This document shows, in pieces, positions 1 to 7,230 of a DNA stretch of 64,000 bases; the first letter of the stretch is position 1; every line of letters starts with the position of its first letter. The stretch spans positions 372,001-436,000 of the forward strand of contig NZ_JBHRXZ010000024.1 of NCBI RefSeq assembly GCF_042648805.1. Reading direction: 5' to 3'. The DNA is from Azomonas tarimensis (GTDB taxonomy: Bacteria > Pseudomonadota > Gammaproteobacteria > Pseudomonadales > Pseudomonadaceae). The notes beneath the pieces were generated by a model. The model ran no database searches. It was not told where the DNA came from and was given only the letters and a program-made list of their open reading frames with translations. Both the position numbers and the translations under genes were made by a program.

Positions 1-325
1 GCCCGACGTGCCGTCCCACATCGCCACCCTGGGCGCCACTTGGACCCGAGGCAGCCTCAGTCTCTCGCCCGTGGCGCAATACATGGGCAAGCGCTACGCG
101 AATGTCGAGCACACCCAGACGATGGACGCCTACACCCTGGTCAACCTGAACCTCAGCTACCGCGCCCCGACGCCCTGGGGCACCGCGCAAGCCAGCCTGG
201 CGGTGATCAACCTCTTCGACGAACGCTACATCGGCTTCAACAACGCCAACGAGACCAGCAACGGCAGCAGCTTCTATCCCGGCGCGCCGCGCAGCCTGCT
301 GGGCACGCTGACCTTCGAATTCTGA
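1..325 (+). CDS. TonB-dependent receptor, C-terminal end (partial)
   Basis: This is the last ~107 codons of an outer-membrane TonB-dependent receptor whose N-terminus (plug, TonB box) lies before the window. The visible part alternates polar and hydrophobic residues as beta-barrel strands do, contains the typical late-barrel stretch NLFDERYIGF, and ends in a C-terminal phenylalanine (LTFEF), the outer-membrane assembly signal. It sits about 30 bases upstream of a TupA-like periplasmic protein and before an ABC importer, so it is probably the outer-membrane gate of the same uptake route. The ligand cannot be read from this fragment; molybdate, tungstate or a metal chelate is inferred from neighbours only. 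Confidence 0.85.
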   Translation, partial: PDVPSHIATLGATWTRGSLSLSPVAQYMGKRYANVEHTQTMDAYTLVNLNLSYRAPTPWGTAQASLAVINLFDERYIGFNNANETSNGSSFYPGAPRSLLGTLTFEF

Positions 326-356
326 CAACCCCGGCCGCGAGAGCATGGAGACCGAA

Positions 357-1229
357 ATGTTACAGACTTCCAGCCAACCGGGCGGCCTACGTCCTCTGGC
401 GCTACTCGCCACCGGCCTGCTCCTGCTGCTCGCCACGTCCCTGGCACAGGCCACCGAGCCGCTGCGCCTGGCCGTGGTCGGTGGCATCGAGCTCAGCGGC
501 GTCGGCGAACCCCTCAGGCACCGCCTGGAAAAGTCCACGGGCATCCCCCTCGTCTGGGCCAGCGTCGCACCGAAGGCCAGCGTCGTGCCCGCCTTCGCGC
601 AGGGGGAGGCCGACTTGCTGCTGATCCACGGCGGCAGCGAAACCTTCGCCTTGCAGGCGGCTGGCCACGGCGGGCGAATGCGGGTATGGGGTTTCAACGA
701 GCACGTCATCGTCGGCCCCGCCGACGATCCAGCCGGCATTCGTGGCCTGGGCGATGCCGCAGAAGCGCTGCGCCGCATCGCCGACTCCGGGGCGGCCTTC
801 GTCGCCTTCGCCGACCCCGGCAGTCACGAAATCGTTCAGCGGCTGTGGTCGGCTGCAGGCGTCCGGGCTTCGAGTGACTGGGTGCGCCTCGACGAGACCC
901 GCAACCGCCACGACATCCTCGTCCAGGCCTCGCGCCAGCACGCCTACGTGGTGACCGGGGCCATCCCGGTTGCGCGTGGCCGGCTGGCCGGCGACGGCAT
1001 GACGACGCTGCTGTCGGGTGATCCCCGTATGCGCCGCGCCTACGTCGCGCTGGAGCCTGGACCACGACACCCGGCCACCGCCGAAGCCCGTGAGCAGGCC
1101 CGACGCCTGGTGGATCACCTGCTGTCCGAGGCCGGTCAGCGCGACCTGGCCGCCGCCAACGCCGAAGCCGGCGGCACCTGGATCTACGGCCTGTCCGATG
1201 CGCCTCCGGCGCTGGCCGGCGGGCACTGA
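357..1229 (+). CDS. TupA-like periplasmic tungstate/molybdate-binding protein
   Basis: A periplasmic solute-binding protein of the TupA type (about 290 residues). After a hydrophobic signal peptide (LLATGLLLLLATSLAQA) come TupA/PBP-like-2 hallmarks: GEADLLLIHG, then NEHVIVGPADDPAGI, then the FADPGSHEIVQRLW segment. TupA proteins bind tungstate or molybdate for a TupBC importer, but no tupB or tupC is adjacent. Start ATG 357 is preferred because GGAG lies 6 bases before it; an in-frame ATG at 345 is possible. It probably shares a transcript with the TonB-dependent receptor and may hand over substrate arriving through it. The family call is good; the exact oxyanion is unproven. Confidence 0.75.
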   Translation: MLQTSSQPGGLRPLALLATGLLLLLATSLAQATEPLRLAVVGGIELSGVGEPLRHRLEKSTGIPLVWASVAPKASVVPAFAQGEADLLLIHGGSETFALQAAGHGGRMRVWGFNEHVIVGPADDPAGIRGLGDAAEALRRIADSGAAFVAFADPGSHEIVQRLWSAAGVRASSDWVRLDETRNRHDILVQASRQHAYVVTGAIPVARGRLAGDGMTTLLSGDPRMRRAYVALEPGPRHPATAEAREQARRLVDHLLSEAGQRDLAAANAEAGGTWIYGLSDAPPALAGGH

Positions 1230-1357
1230 GCGCAACCGCCGGCAGCCTACCCCGCCCCTCATCGGCGCGTCGGCTCGTTGGGCCGAACCCCCGCGAAGTC
1301 CAACGAGCGAGGCTCGACCCAACCGCCCGACCCACCCACATGCACGCCAGGCACCGG

Positions 1358-1373
1358 TGTCACCTTTGCAACA
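1358..1373. promoter_or_regulatory. TGT-N10-ACA upstream activator-like element
   Basis: TGTCACCTTTGCAACA fits the NifA-type upstream activator pattern TGT-N4-T-N5-ACA. It is about 200 bases before the sigma-54 promoter at 1570 and one base before a ModE box. Near-identical elements lie at 4783 and 19968. The binding protein is unknown. Confidence 0.5.
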
Positions 1374-1374
1374 T

Positions 1375-1398
1375 CGTTATAGGCATTGCTACATAATA
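1375..1398. promoter_or_regulatory. ModE operator
   Basis: CGTTATA, 8 bases, then TACATAA, followed by TA. This is the half-site sequence and spacing known for the E. coli modA operator. It lies 238 bases before the MolABC-like operon and suggests molybdate-responsive control by the ModE encoded at 20146. Confidence 0.75.
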
Positions 1399-1569
1399 AT
1401 GTCGGCAATCCAACCTTGATAATTCAGATGTAGCGAACGATTTATAGCCATGACACCAGAAAAAACAATCACCCGGCCAGCACCTGCAGGAGTCGGCCCC
1501 AGGCCAGGCAAGCCATGCGCACGAACGCGGCTTTCCTTTGCCGTTCCATCCGGGTGGATCCTTGCACGA

Positions 1570-1585
1570 TGGCACTGTGCTTGCT
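1570..1585 (+). promoter_or_regulatory. Sigma-54 (-24/-12) promoter of the MolABC-like operon
   Basis: TGGCACTGTGCTTGCT matches the consensus TGGCAC-N5-TTGCW with the invariant GG and GC ten bases apart. Predicted transcription start is about 1596, giving a leader of about 40 bases before the ATG at 1636. Confidence 0.7.
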
Positions 1586-1635
1586 GATCGGTCACCACAG
1601 GTAGCGACCCTCATCGACCCAACCGGAGCACCAGC

Positions 1636-2814
1636 ATGAGCCTGCCACCCCACTGCCACGAACATTCCACGTCAACGGGCACCCGCCGCCGTCCGGGCAA
1701 CACGCTGGCGCCCCGAAACGGCCATTCCGATCGTCTGGCCTTCCCGCACCTGTTCGCCCTTTGCCTGGGGGTCGCCGCGCTACTGTCGCCCCTGGCCGCA
1801 TCGGCTCGCCAAGTCACCGACATGATCGGACGCCAGATCGAGGTTCCCGAGAATATCGAACGGGTGTTGAGTACCTCACCGCCCTTGGCCGCCCTGCTGT
1901 ACAGCCTGGCCCCGGAAAAGCTCGTCGGCCTCAATCTGCCATTGCGCCCCGGTGACGAGCGCTATCTGCCGGCGTCCCTGCAGGAGCTGCCACTGGTCGG
2001 CAGCGTGCTTGGCCACGGCCGCGCGCTCAATTCCGAAACGGTGCTGCAATTGCGCCCCGACGTGGCCCTGGCCTGGAGCGGCGAGACCATCGGCTCCAGC
2101 GATGTGGAGCAGGTGATTCGCCAGTTCGAGAAAACCGGCGTGCCCGTGTTCTTCATCGACCTGGACAACCTCGCGCAGTGGCCCGCCGCCTTCGAGATGC
2201 TCGGCGAACTGCTCGGCCGCCAGGCACGCGCGGCGGCGCTGGCCAATGAGATACGCAAGGCCCTGGAGGAGGTAGCGCTGGCCGTGGACGCGGTCCCCGA
2301 AGCCCAGCGGCCCCGCGTGTATTACGCCCAGGGGCCGGACGGGCTGGCCACCGAGTGTCACAACTCCTTCCATGTCGAACCCATCGCCCTGGCGGGCGGC
2401 CATAACGTGCATCGCTGCGCGCCGAGCTCGGTCATGGGCATGGAAAAAGTCAGCCTGGAGCAGGTACTGGCCTATGACCCCGAGTTCATCGTGGTACAGG
2501 ACCCCGTCTTTCTCTCCCGCCTCGACAAGGCAGGAGGCGCCTGGCGCAACGTCAGAGCGGTGCGCGAAGGCAAGATACTGACGGTGCCGCGCACTCCGCT
2601 CAACTGGCTGGATCGGCCGCCGTCATTCATGCGCGCCCTGGGCATCCGATGGCTCGCCGGGGAATTCCACCCGCAGCGCTTCCAGTTCCATCCACGGCGA
2701 ACGACTCGGGAATTCTACCGGCTGTTCTTCGGCGTGACGCCGGGCGAGGACGATCTCGACAGCCTGCTTGCGACCCGGGTGGCGCTGCCCGGCGACCAGC
2801 ATTCGCATCGATGA
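1636..2814 (+). CDS. BtuF/MolA-type periplasmic substrate-binding protein
   Basis: A 392-residue class III (FhuD/BtuF/MolA-like) solute-binding protein of an ABC importer. A long N-terminal signal region ends near residue 56 (LLSPLAASA), followed by the characteristic start VTDMIGRQIEVPENIERVLS, a helical backbone, and the second lobe (LEQVLAYDPEFIVVQDPVF). The next two genes are the matching FecCD permease and ATPase. Fold members bind B12, haem or ferric siderophores, but Haemophilus MolA binds molybdate and tungstate directly. The ModE box upstream and the surrounding locus favour an oxyanion or metal complex. The sigma-54 promoter at 1570 probably drives it. Family confident; ligand inferred. 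Confidence 0.8.
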   Translation: MSLPPHCHEHSTSTGTRRRPGNTLAPRNGHSDRLAFPHLFALCLGVAALLSPLAASARQVTDMIGRQIEVPENIERVLSTSPPLAALLYSLAPEKLVGLNLPLRPGDERYLPASLQELPLVGSVLGHGRALNSETVLQLRPDVALAWSGETIGSSDVEQVIRQFEKTGVPVFFIDLDNLAQWPAAFEMLGELLGRQARAAALANEIRKALEEVALAVDAVPEAQRPRVYYAQGPDGLATECHNSFHVEPIALAGGHNVHRCAPSSVMGMEKVSLEQVLAYDPEFIVVQDPVFLSRLDKAGGAWRNVRAVREGKILTVPRTPLNWLDRPPSFMRALGIRWLAGEFHPQRFQFHPRRTTREFYRLFFGVTPGEDDLDSLLATRVALPGDQHSHR

Positions 2815-2860
2815 GCTTCGCCGCCCCGCCGACGCCTCGCCCTCTCGCCTGGATATCCGG

Positions 2861-3928
2861 ATGACCCGTCCTCTCGCCCAACCGTCTCCCACGCACACCG
2901 CCGCCGCGCCGCGCCGCGGTGCATTCGCGCTGCTGCCGGCGCTCGCCCTGCTGCTTGGCGCCGTGACCCTGGTCGCCCTCGCCTCGGGCCGCTACCCGCT
3001 GAACGCGACGGATGTGCTGCGCTTTTTCGCCAGCGCCGCAGGCGCACCCTCGCTCGATCCCGAGCGCCATGACCTGCTGTACAACCTGCTGGTGGAAATC
3101 CGCCTGCCGCGGGTGCTCGCCGCGATCCTGGTGGGTGCCGCCCTGGCCGTGTCCGGCGCCGCCTTCCAGGGTGTGTTCCGCAACCCGCTGGTGTCGCCCA
3201 ACCTGCTCGGCGTGCTTTCCGGCGCCGCGTTCGGCGCCGCCGCCGGCATGCTGCTCGGCGGCAGCTGGCTGCTGGTGCAGGTCAGCGCCTTCGCCTGCGG
3301 CCTGGCCGCGGTGGCGATCGCCGTGACGATCGCCCGTACCTTCGGCCAGGGTTCGCTGATCATGCTGATCCTCGGCGGCATCGTCTCCGGCGCGCTGTTC
3401 GCCGCCCTGCTGTCGCTCGTCAAGTACGTCGCCGACCCCTACAACGAGCTGCCGGCGATCATCATCTGGCTGATGGGAAGCCTGGCCTCCGTGCATATCC
3501 GCGACGTTCTCTGGGTATCGCTGCCCATGGGCCTGGCGATTGTCGCGCTGTGCGCCGCCGGACGCTGGCTGGACGCCCTGGCGATGGGCGACGACGAGGC
3601 GCGCAGCCTCGGCGTACCGGTCGGCACGGTGCGCTACATGGTGATCGGCTGCGCCACCCTGCTCGGCGCGTTGACCGTCTCGCTGGCCGGCATGATCGGC
3701 TGGGTCGGGCTGATCGTGCCGCATGTCGCCAGGCTGCTCTGCGGCCCCGGCCATGCCCTGCTGCTGCCCGCCTCGGCACTGCTCGGGGCGAGTTTCCTGC
3801 TGGCCGCCGACCTGCTCGCACGCAGCCTGACCGGCAGCGAAATCCCCATCGGCATCGTCACCGAGCTGCTCGGCATCCCGGTATTCCTGCTGGTGCTGCA
3901 CCGGGCGCGCAACGGGTGGGGACGATGA
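2861..3928 (+). CDS. FecCD/BtuC/MolB-type ABC importer permease
   Basis: An inner-membrane permease of 355 residues, the usual length for FecCD/BtuC proteins, with about ten membrane segments. Family signatures are visible: RLPRVLAAILVGAALAVSGAAFQGVFRNPLVSPNLLGV near residues 77-115, and GMIGWVGLIVPHVARLL, the segment that contacts the ATPase. The ATG at 2861 begins MTRPLAQ; the in-frame upstream stretch overlaps the preceding gene and is not needed. The stop overlaps the ATPase start by 4 bases (ATGA), indicating translational coupling. It should form a (permease)2(ATPase)2 importer fed by the 1636 gene product. Confidence 0.9.
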   Translation: MTRPLAQPSPTHTAAAPRRGAFALLPALALLLGAVTLVALASGRYPLNATDVLRFFASAAGAPSLDPERHDLLYNLLVEIRLPRVLAAILVGAALAVSGAAFQGVFRNPLVSPNLLGVLSGAAFGAAAGMLLGGSWLLVQVSAFACGLAAVAIAVTIARTFGQGSLIMLILGGIVSGALFAALLSLVKYVADPYNELPAIIIWLMGSLASVHIRDVLWVSLPMGLAIVALCAAGRWLDALAMGDDEARSLGVPVGTVRYMVIGCATLLGALTVSLAGMIGWVGLIVPHVARLLCGPGHALLLPASALLGASFLLAADLLARSLTGSEIPIGIVTELLGIPVFLLVLHRARNGWGR

Positions 3929-4707
3929 CGCGGGGCCAGGGCGTCCTGCGCGGCCACGGACTGCTGCTGCGCCGCGCCCAGCGCAGGATACTCGACGGCG
4001 TCGACCTGGCCCTGGCGCCCGGCGAAATCCTTGCTCTGCTCGGCGCCAACGGCGCCGGCAAGACCACCCTGCTGCGCTGCCTGCTCGGCCTGCTGAGGCC
4101 CCACGGCGGCACCGTCAGCCTGGATGGCACACCGCTCGCCACACTGTCGCGACGCGCCCTGGCCCGGCGCATCGCCTATGTGCCGCAGGCCCACGTGGCG
4201 CCGTTTCCCTACAGCGTACGCGAGGTGGTCGGTCTCGGCCGTCTGCCTCACCACGGCCCCTTCGCCGCACCCGGCGCAGCCGACCGCGAAGCGGTGGAAG
4301 CGGCGATAGCCCAGCTTGGCATCGGCGCGCTGGCCGGGCGCCCCTACACCGAACTGTCCGGCGGCGAACGCCAATTGACCCTGATCGCCCGCGCACTGGC
4401 CCAGGGCGCGGGCATCCTGATCATGGACGAACCGGTGAGCGGCCTCGACTTCGGCCACCAGATGCGCCTGCTGGGATGCCTCGAACGCCTCGCCGCCGAC
4501 GGCTACGGCATCCTCAAGACCACCCACCACCCGGACCACGCACTGGCCTGCGCCAGCCGCGTCGCCCTGCTGCAGGAAGGCCGCATAGTGGCCGACGGCA
4601 CGCCGACCGAGGTGCTGACAGCGGATGCGATCCGCCGCCTCTACCGGGTGGAAGTGGAAATCCTTCGCTCACCCGCAGGCCGCAGCGCCTTCGTACCCGC
4701 CGGCTGA
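3925..4707 (+). CDS. BtuD/FepC/MolC-type ABC importer ATPase
   Basis: The cytoplasmic ATPase of the importer (260 residues). Walker A GANGAGKTT, the Q-loop region AYVPQAHVAPFPYSVREVV, the signature LSGGERQL, Walker B ILIMDEP and the switch region KTTHHPDHA are all present. It overlaps the permease by 4 bases. The H-loop reads THHPDHA, with the histidine kept. It ends the operon begun at 1636. Intact and full length. Confidence 0.9.
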   Translation: MTRGQGVLRGHGLLLRRAQRRILDGVDLALAPGEILALLGANGAGKTTLLRCLLGLLRPHGGTVSLDGTPLATLSRRALARRIAYVPQAHVAPFPYSVREVVGLGRLPHHGPFAAPGAADREAVEAAIAQLGIGALAGRPYTELSGGERQLTLIARALAQGAGILIMDEPVSGLDFGHQMRLLGCLERLAADGYGILKTTHHPDHALACASRVALLQEGRIVADGTPTEVLTADAIRRLYRVEVEILRSPAGRSAFVPAG

Positions 4708-4782
4708 AGCGGGGCCCCGCGAACCCTGACGGCCGGACCGGACGAGCTGCAACTCACCCCGCATTGAAAGCGAACGAGCCTT

Positions 4783-4798
4783 TGTCGCCTTTGCGACA
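4783..4798. promoter_or_regulatory. TGT-N10-ACA upstream activator-like element
   Basis: TGTCGCCTTTGCGACA, an inverted repeat (TGTCGC/GCGACA) around CTTT. It differs from the element at 1358 at two positions. It lies about 185 bases before the sigma-54 promoter at 4968, a normal distance for an enhancer-binding activator. Confidence 0.55.
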
Positions 4799-4815
4799 CG
4801 GCCTGCCTGCCGTCA

Positions 4816-4845
4816 CGTTTTTGTAGCTATTCGACTACATAAAAA
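4816..4845. promoter_or_regulatory. ModE-like box (imperfect)
   Basis: An inverted repeat with TTTTTGTAG on the left and CTACATAAAAA on the right. The right half is the ACATAA half-site of ModE operators; the left half is poor. A weaker relative of the boxes at 1375 and 19985. Confidence 0.4.
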
Positions 4846-4967
4846 ACACACCCCACGCAACGCCTGTCCGGCAGGCCAATCCGACGGCCATTTTTATTCA
4901 CTTAAAAACAATTACTTATTTACATAAATAGTCAATTCCTCGCGACACCTGCTTGCCTTGGCCGTAA

Positions 4968-4983
4968 TGGCATATGGCTTGCC
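4968..4983 (+). promoter_or_regulatory. Sigma-54 (-24/-12) promoter of the TPS operon
   Basis: TGGCATATGGCTTGCC keeps GG-N10-GC and the TGGCA/TTGC cores. Predicted start is about 4994, leaving a leader of about 120 bases before 5117. Confidence 0.6.
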
Positions 4984-5116
4984 CTATGTAGATGGATAAA
5001 TAACAAAACAATGCCCACGGGCAATTGTCATCGTGCGAAGCACATCGGTGGACGCACGGACCGGAGCCAGAGCCGTATCCGGTATGGCGGACCAAGCAAC
5101 TTGGAGCGAATCGACC

Positions 5117-5410
5117 ATGAAGACCACAACAGGCGCCCTTGCGCTGATTCTCGCCGCGCTCGGCACAGGCCCCGCGCAGGCGCAGGACGACCCGGGGCAG
5201 CACGCGCAGCAGCCCCCCACCAGCGGGCAACTGCTCCGGGATATCCAACAGCAGGAGCTGGCCAGGACCTTGAGCGACAGGGTCGCCCGGATGCAGCCCG
5301 AGCCCGACCAACCCTACCAAGTGATAGACGGCGGCATGCCGCTGCCACCCGAGCTTTGCCAGCAGTCCCCCCAGGATTGCCAGCCAACGGCCAAGGAACA
5401 TCGTCAATGA
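5117..5410 (+). CDS. Small secreted protein at the head of the TPS operon
   Basis: A 97-residue protein with a clear signal peptide (MKTTTGALALILAALGTGPAQAQ) and a glutamine/proline-rich, hydrophilic mature part with two cysteines (ELCQQSPQDCQ) near the C-terminus. I do not recognise a domain. The ATG is preceded by TTGGAGCG, an acceptable ribosome-binding site. Its stop overlaps the TpsB start by 4 bases, so the two are translationally coupled and the protein probably acts in the periplasm on TpsB or the TpsA exoprotein. Similar small secreted proteins preceding tpsB genes are not something I can name. Confidence 0.7.
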   Translation: MKTTTGALALILAALGTGPAQAQDDPGQHAQQPPTSGQLLRDIQQQELARTLSDRVARMQPEPDQPYQVIDGGMPLPPELCQQSPQDCQPTAKEHRQ

Positions 5411-7080
5411 AAAAAGCAGTCGGAGCATTTTCCCTTTCGGTCCTCGCCACCGCCCTGATCGGCCTCGCCTCGCCCGCCAGCGCACAGACCGCCCCGGACG
5501 CCGGCCAGTCCCTGCGCGACCTGCAACGGCCCCCGCCGCTGCCCTCGGAGCGCACCCTGGACCTGCAACTGCCGGACGACGGCGCCGCCGAGCAAAGCGC
5601 CCCGTCCGGCGGCCCCGCCGTGCAGGTCGAGGGCTTCACCCTAAGCGGCAACCACAGCCTGCCCGGCGACGAGCTGCTGGCGCTGCTGGCCGACCTGCGC
5701 GGCCAGGAACTCGGCCTGGGCGACCTGGAGAACGCCGCTGCGCGCATCACCCGCCACTACCGCGCCCAGGGTTATCCGCTGGCGCGCGCCTACGTCCCGG
5801 CGCAGACCATCCGCGACGGCCTGGTGGAGATCGCCATCCTCGAAGGCCGCTACGGGCGCATCGACGTGGACAAGCAGGATGCCCGTCTGCACCACTTCGC
5901 CCTGGCTCCGCTGCGACGCCTGGAGCCCGGCGACCCGGTACGTGCCGCAGCCCTGGAGCGCGCCCTGTTGCTGCTCGACGAACGTGCCGGCGCCACCACC
6001 CGCGCCACCCTGCGCCCCGGCGACGAGACCGGTGCCACCAACCTGCTGGTGGGCCTGGAGCCAACGCCGCTGCTGACTGGCAGCCTGGAATACGACAATG
6101 GCGGCAACCGCTTCACCGGCGCCGACCGCCTGGGCGCCAGCCTCGGCATCAACAGCCCGCTGGCCCTCGGCGATCGGCTGGACCTGCGCCTGCTGGGCAC
6201 CCGCGAGGAGCAGTACTACTACCTGGCCAGCTACCAGTTGCCGCTGGGCCCCTGGGGTACCAGCCTGGGCGCCAGCTATTCCTACATGGAGTACGAGCTG
6301 GGCAAGGACTTCCAGGACCTGGACGCCTACGGCACCGCGCACACCGCCAGCGTCTTCGTCAACCAGCCGCTGGTCGTCAGCCGCCCGTTCTGGCTCAACG
6401 CCCGCCTGCAATACGACAACAAGCGCCTGAAGGACGAGATCGACCTGTTCGACACCGAAAGCCGCAAGCGTTCGGAGGTCGTCACCCTCGCCCTGGAAGG
6501 CAACGCCCGCGACGACCTGTTCGGCGGCGGCCTCACCAGTTTTTCCCTGGGCTGGAGCCACGGCGACCTGTCCCTGCGCAGCCCGTACGACCGCGCCATC
6601 GACGATCTCACCGCGCGCACCGAGGGCGACTTCGACGTACTGCGCCCGACCCTGGTCCGCCTGCAGCGCCTGACCGACCGCTTCAGCCTGCTCCTGCGCC
6701 TGCGCGGCCAGTGGGCCGACGGCAACCTGGACGGCTCGGAGAAGTTCGGCCTGGGCGGCGCCTACGGCGTGCGCGCCTACCCCCAGGGCGAGGCCCAGGG
6801 CGACGAGGGCTGGCTCGGCAACCTGGAGCTGCGCTACGCCCTCACGCCGAACTGGCAGCTGTCCACCTTCGCCGACCACGGCCGCATCCGCGTCAGCAAG
6901 GACCCCTGGGACGACGGCGACAACCACCGCCGCCTCAGCGCCGCCGGCATCGGCGCCGCCTGGGCCAGCCCGCACTGGCGGCTCGACGCCAGCGCCGCCT
7001 GGCGCCTGGGCAATGCCGCCCCCGAGAGCGACGCGCACAAGGCACCCAGGCTCTGGGTATCGGCCGCCTGGCTGTTCTAG
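5407..7080 (+). CDS. TpsB outer-membrane transporter (ShlB/FhaC/HecB family)
   Basis: The outer-membrane partner of a two-partner secretion system, 557 residues. A signal peptide (to about residue 27) is followed by POTRA modules: VEGFTLSGNHSLPGDELLALL and the ITRHYRAQGYPLARAYVPAQTI/VEIAILEGRYG stretch, both typical of ShlB proteins. A 16-strand-type beta-barrel follows, including the LGGAYGVRAYPQGEAQGDEG region (family motif with invariant R and G residues in loop 6). The last residue is phenylalanine, as for barrel assembly. It should recognise the TPS domain of the following TpsA protein and export it. It begins inside the stop codon of the small secreted gene. Confidence 0.93.
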   Translation: MKKAVGAFSLSVLATALIGLASPASAQTAPDAGQSLRDLQRPPPLPSERTLDLQLPDDGAAEQSAPSGGPAVQVEGFTLSGNHSLPGDELLALLADLRGQELGLGDLENAAARITRHYRAQGYPLARAYVPAQTIRDGLVEIAILEGRYGRIDVDKQDARLHHFALAPLRRLEPGDPVRAAALERALLLLDERAGATTRATLRPGDETGATNLLVGLEPTPLLTGSLEYDNGGNRFTGADRLGASLGINSPLALGDRLDLRLLGTREEQYYYLASYQLPLGPWGTSLGASYSYMEYELGKDFQDLDAYGTAHTASVFVNQPLVVSRPFWLNARLQYDNKRLKDEIDLFDTESRKRSEVVTLALEGNARDDLFGGGLTSFSLGWSHGDLSLRSPYDRAIDDLTARTEGDFDVLRPTLVRLQRLTDRFSLLLRLRGQWADGNLDGSEKFGLGGAYGVRAYPQGEAQGDEGWLGNLELRYALTPNWQLSTFADHGRIRVSKDPWDDGDNHRRLSAAGIGAAWASPHWRLDASAAWRLGNAAPESDAHKAPRLWVSAAWLF

Positions 7081-7230
7081 GCGCCCGTGGGAGGAGCCTG
7101 TAAGGAGCGGGCCATGCCCGCGAACCCCGCTCACGGACAAACGAAGCGACCGAAACGACCAGCACCGAAAAAACCAGCCAACACCAAGCCAACACCAAGA
7201 GAGCCCAGCCAACACGAGGCCCGACACACC

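Larger units (their letters stand above)
1230..1635. other. Intergenic regulatory region upstream of the MolABC-like operon
   Basis: A 406-base gene-free stretch holding, in order, a TGT-N10-ACA element (1358), a ModE operator (1375) and a sigma-54 promoter (1570), listed separately. The piece between 1400 and 1560 has no recognisable riboswitch; Moco, cobalamin and other riboswitch cores were looked for by eye and not seen. Confidence 0.6.
4708..5116. other. Intergenic regulatory region before the TPS operon
   Basis: A 409-base gene-free region, AT-rich between about 4815 and 5010, unlike the GC-rich flanks. It holds a TGT-N10-ACA element, a ModE-like box and a sigma-54 promoter, listed separately, plus the AT-rich palindrome ATTTACATAAAT near 4917 that fits no operator I can name. 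Confidence 0.6.

Noticed and set aside
1400..1635. Molybdenum cofactor or cobalamin riboswitch before the MolABC-like operon
   Set aside because: I could not find the conserved cores; the predicted sigma-54 start near 1596 also leaves only about 40 bases of leader.
4905..4935. Fur box in the AT-rich region before the TPS operon
   Set aside because: The palindrome ATTTACATAAAT does not fit the GATAAT-repeat pattern of Fur sites.
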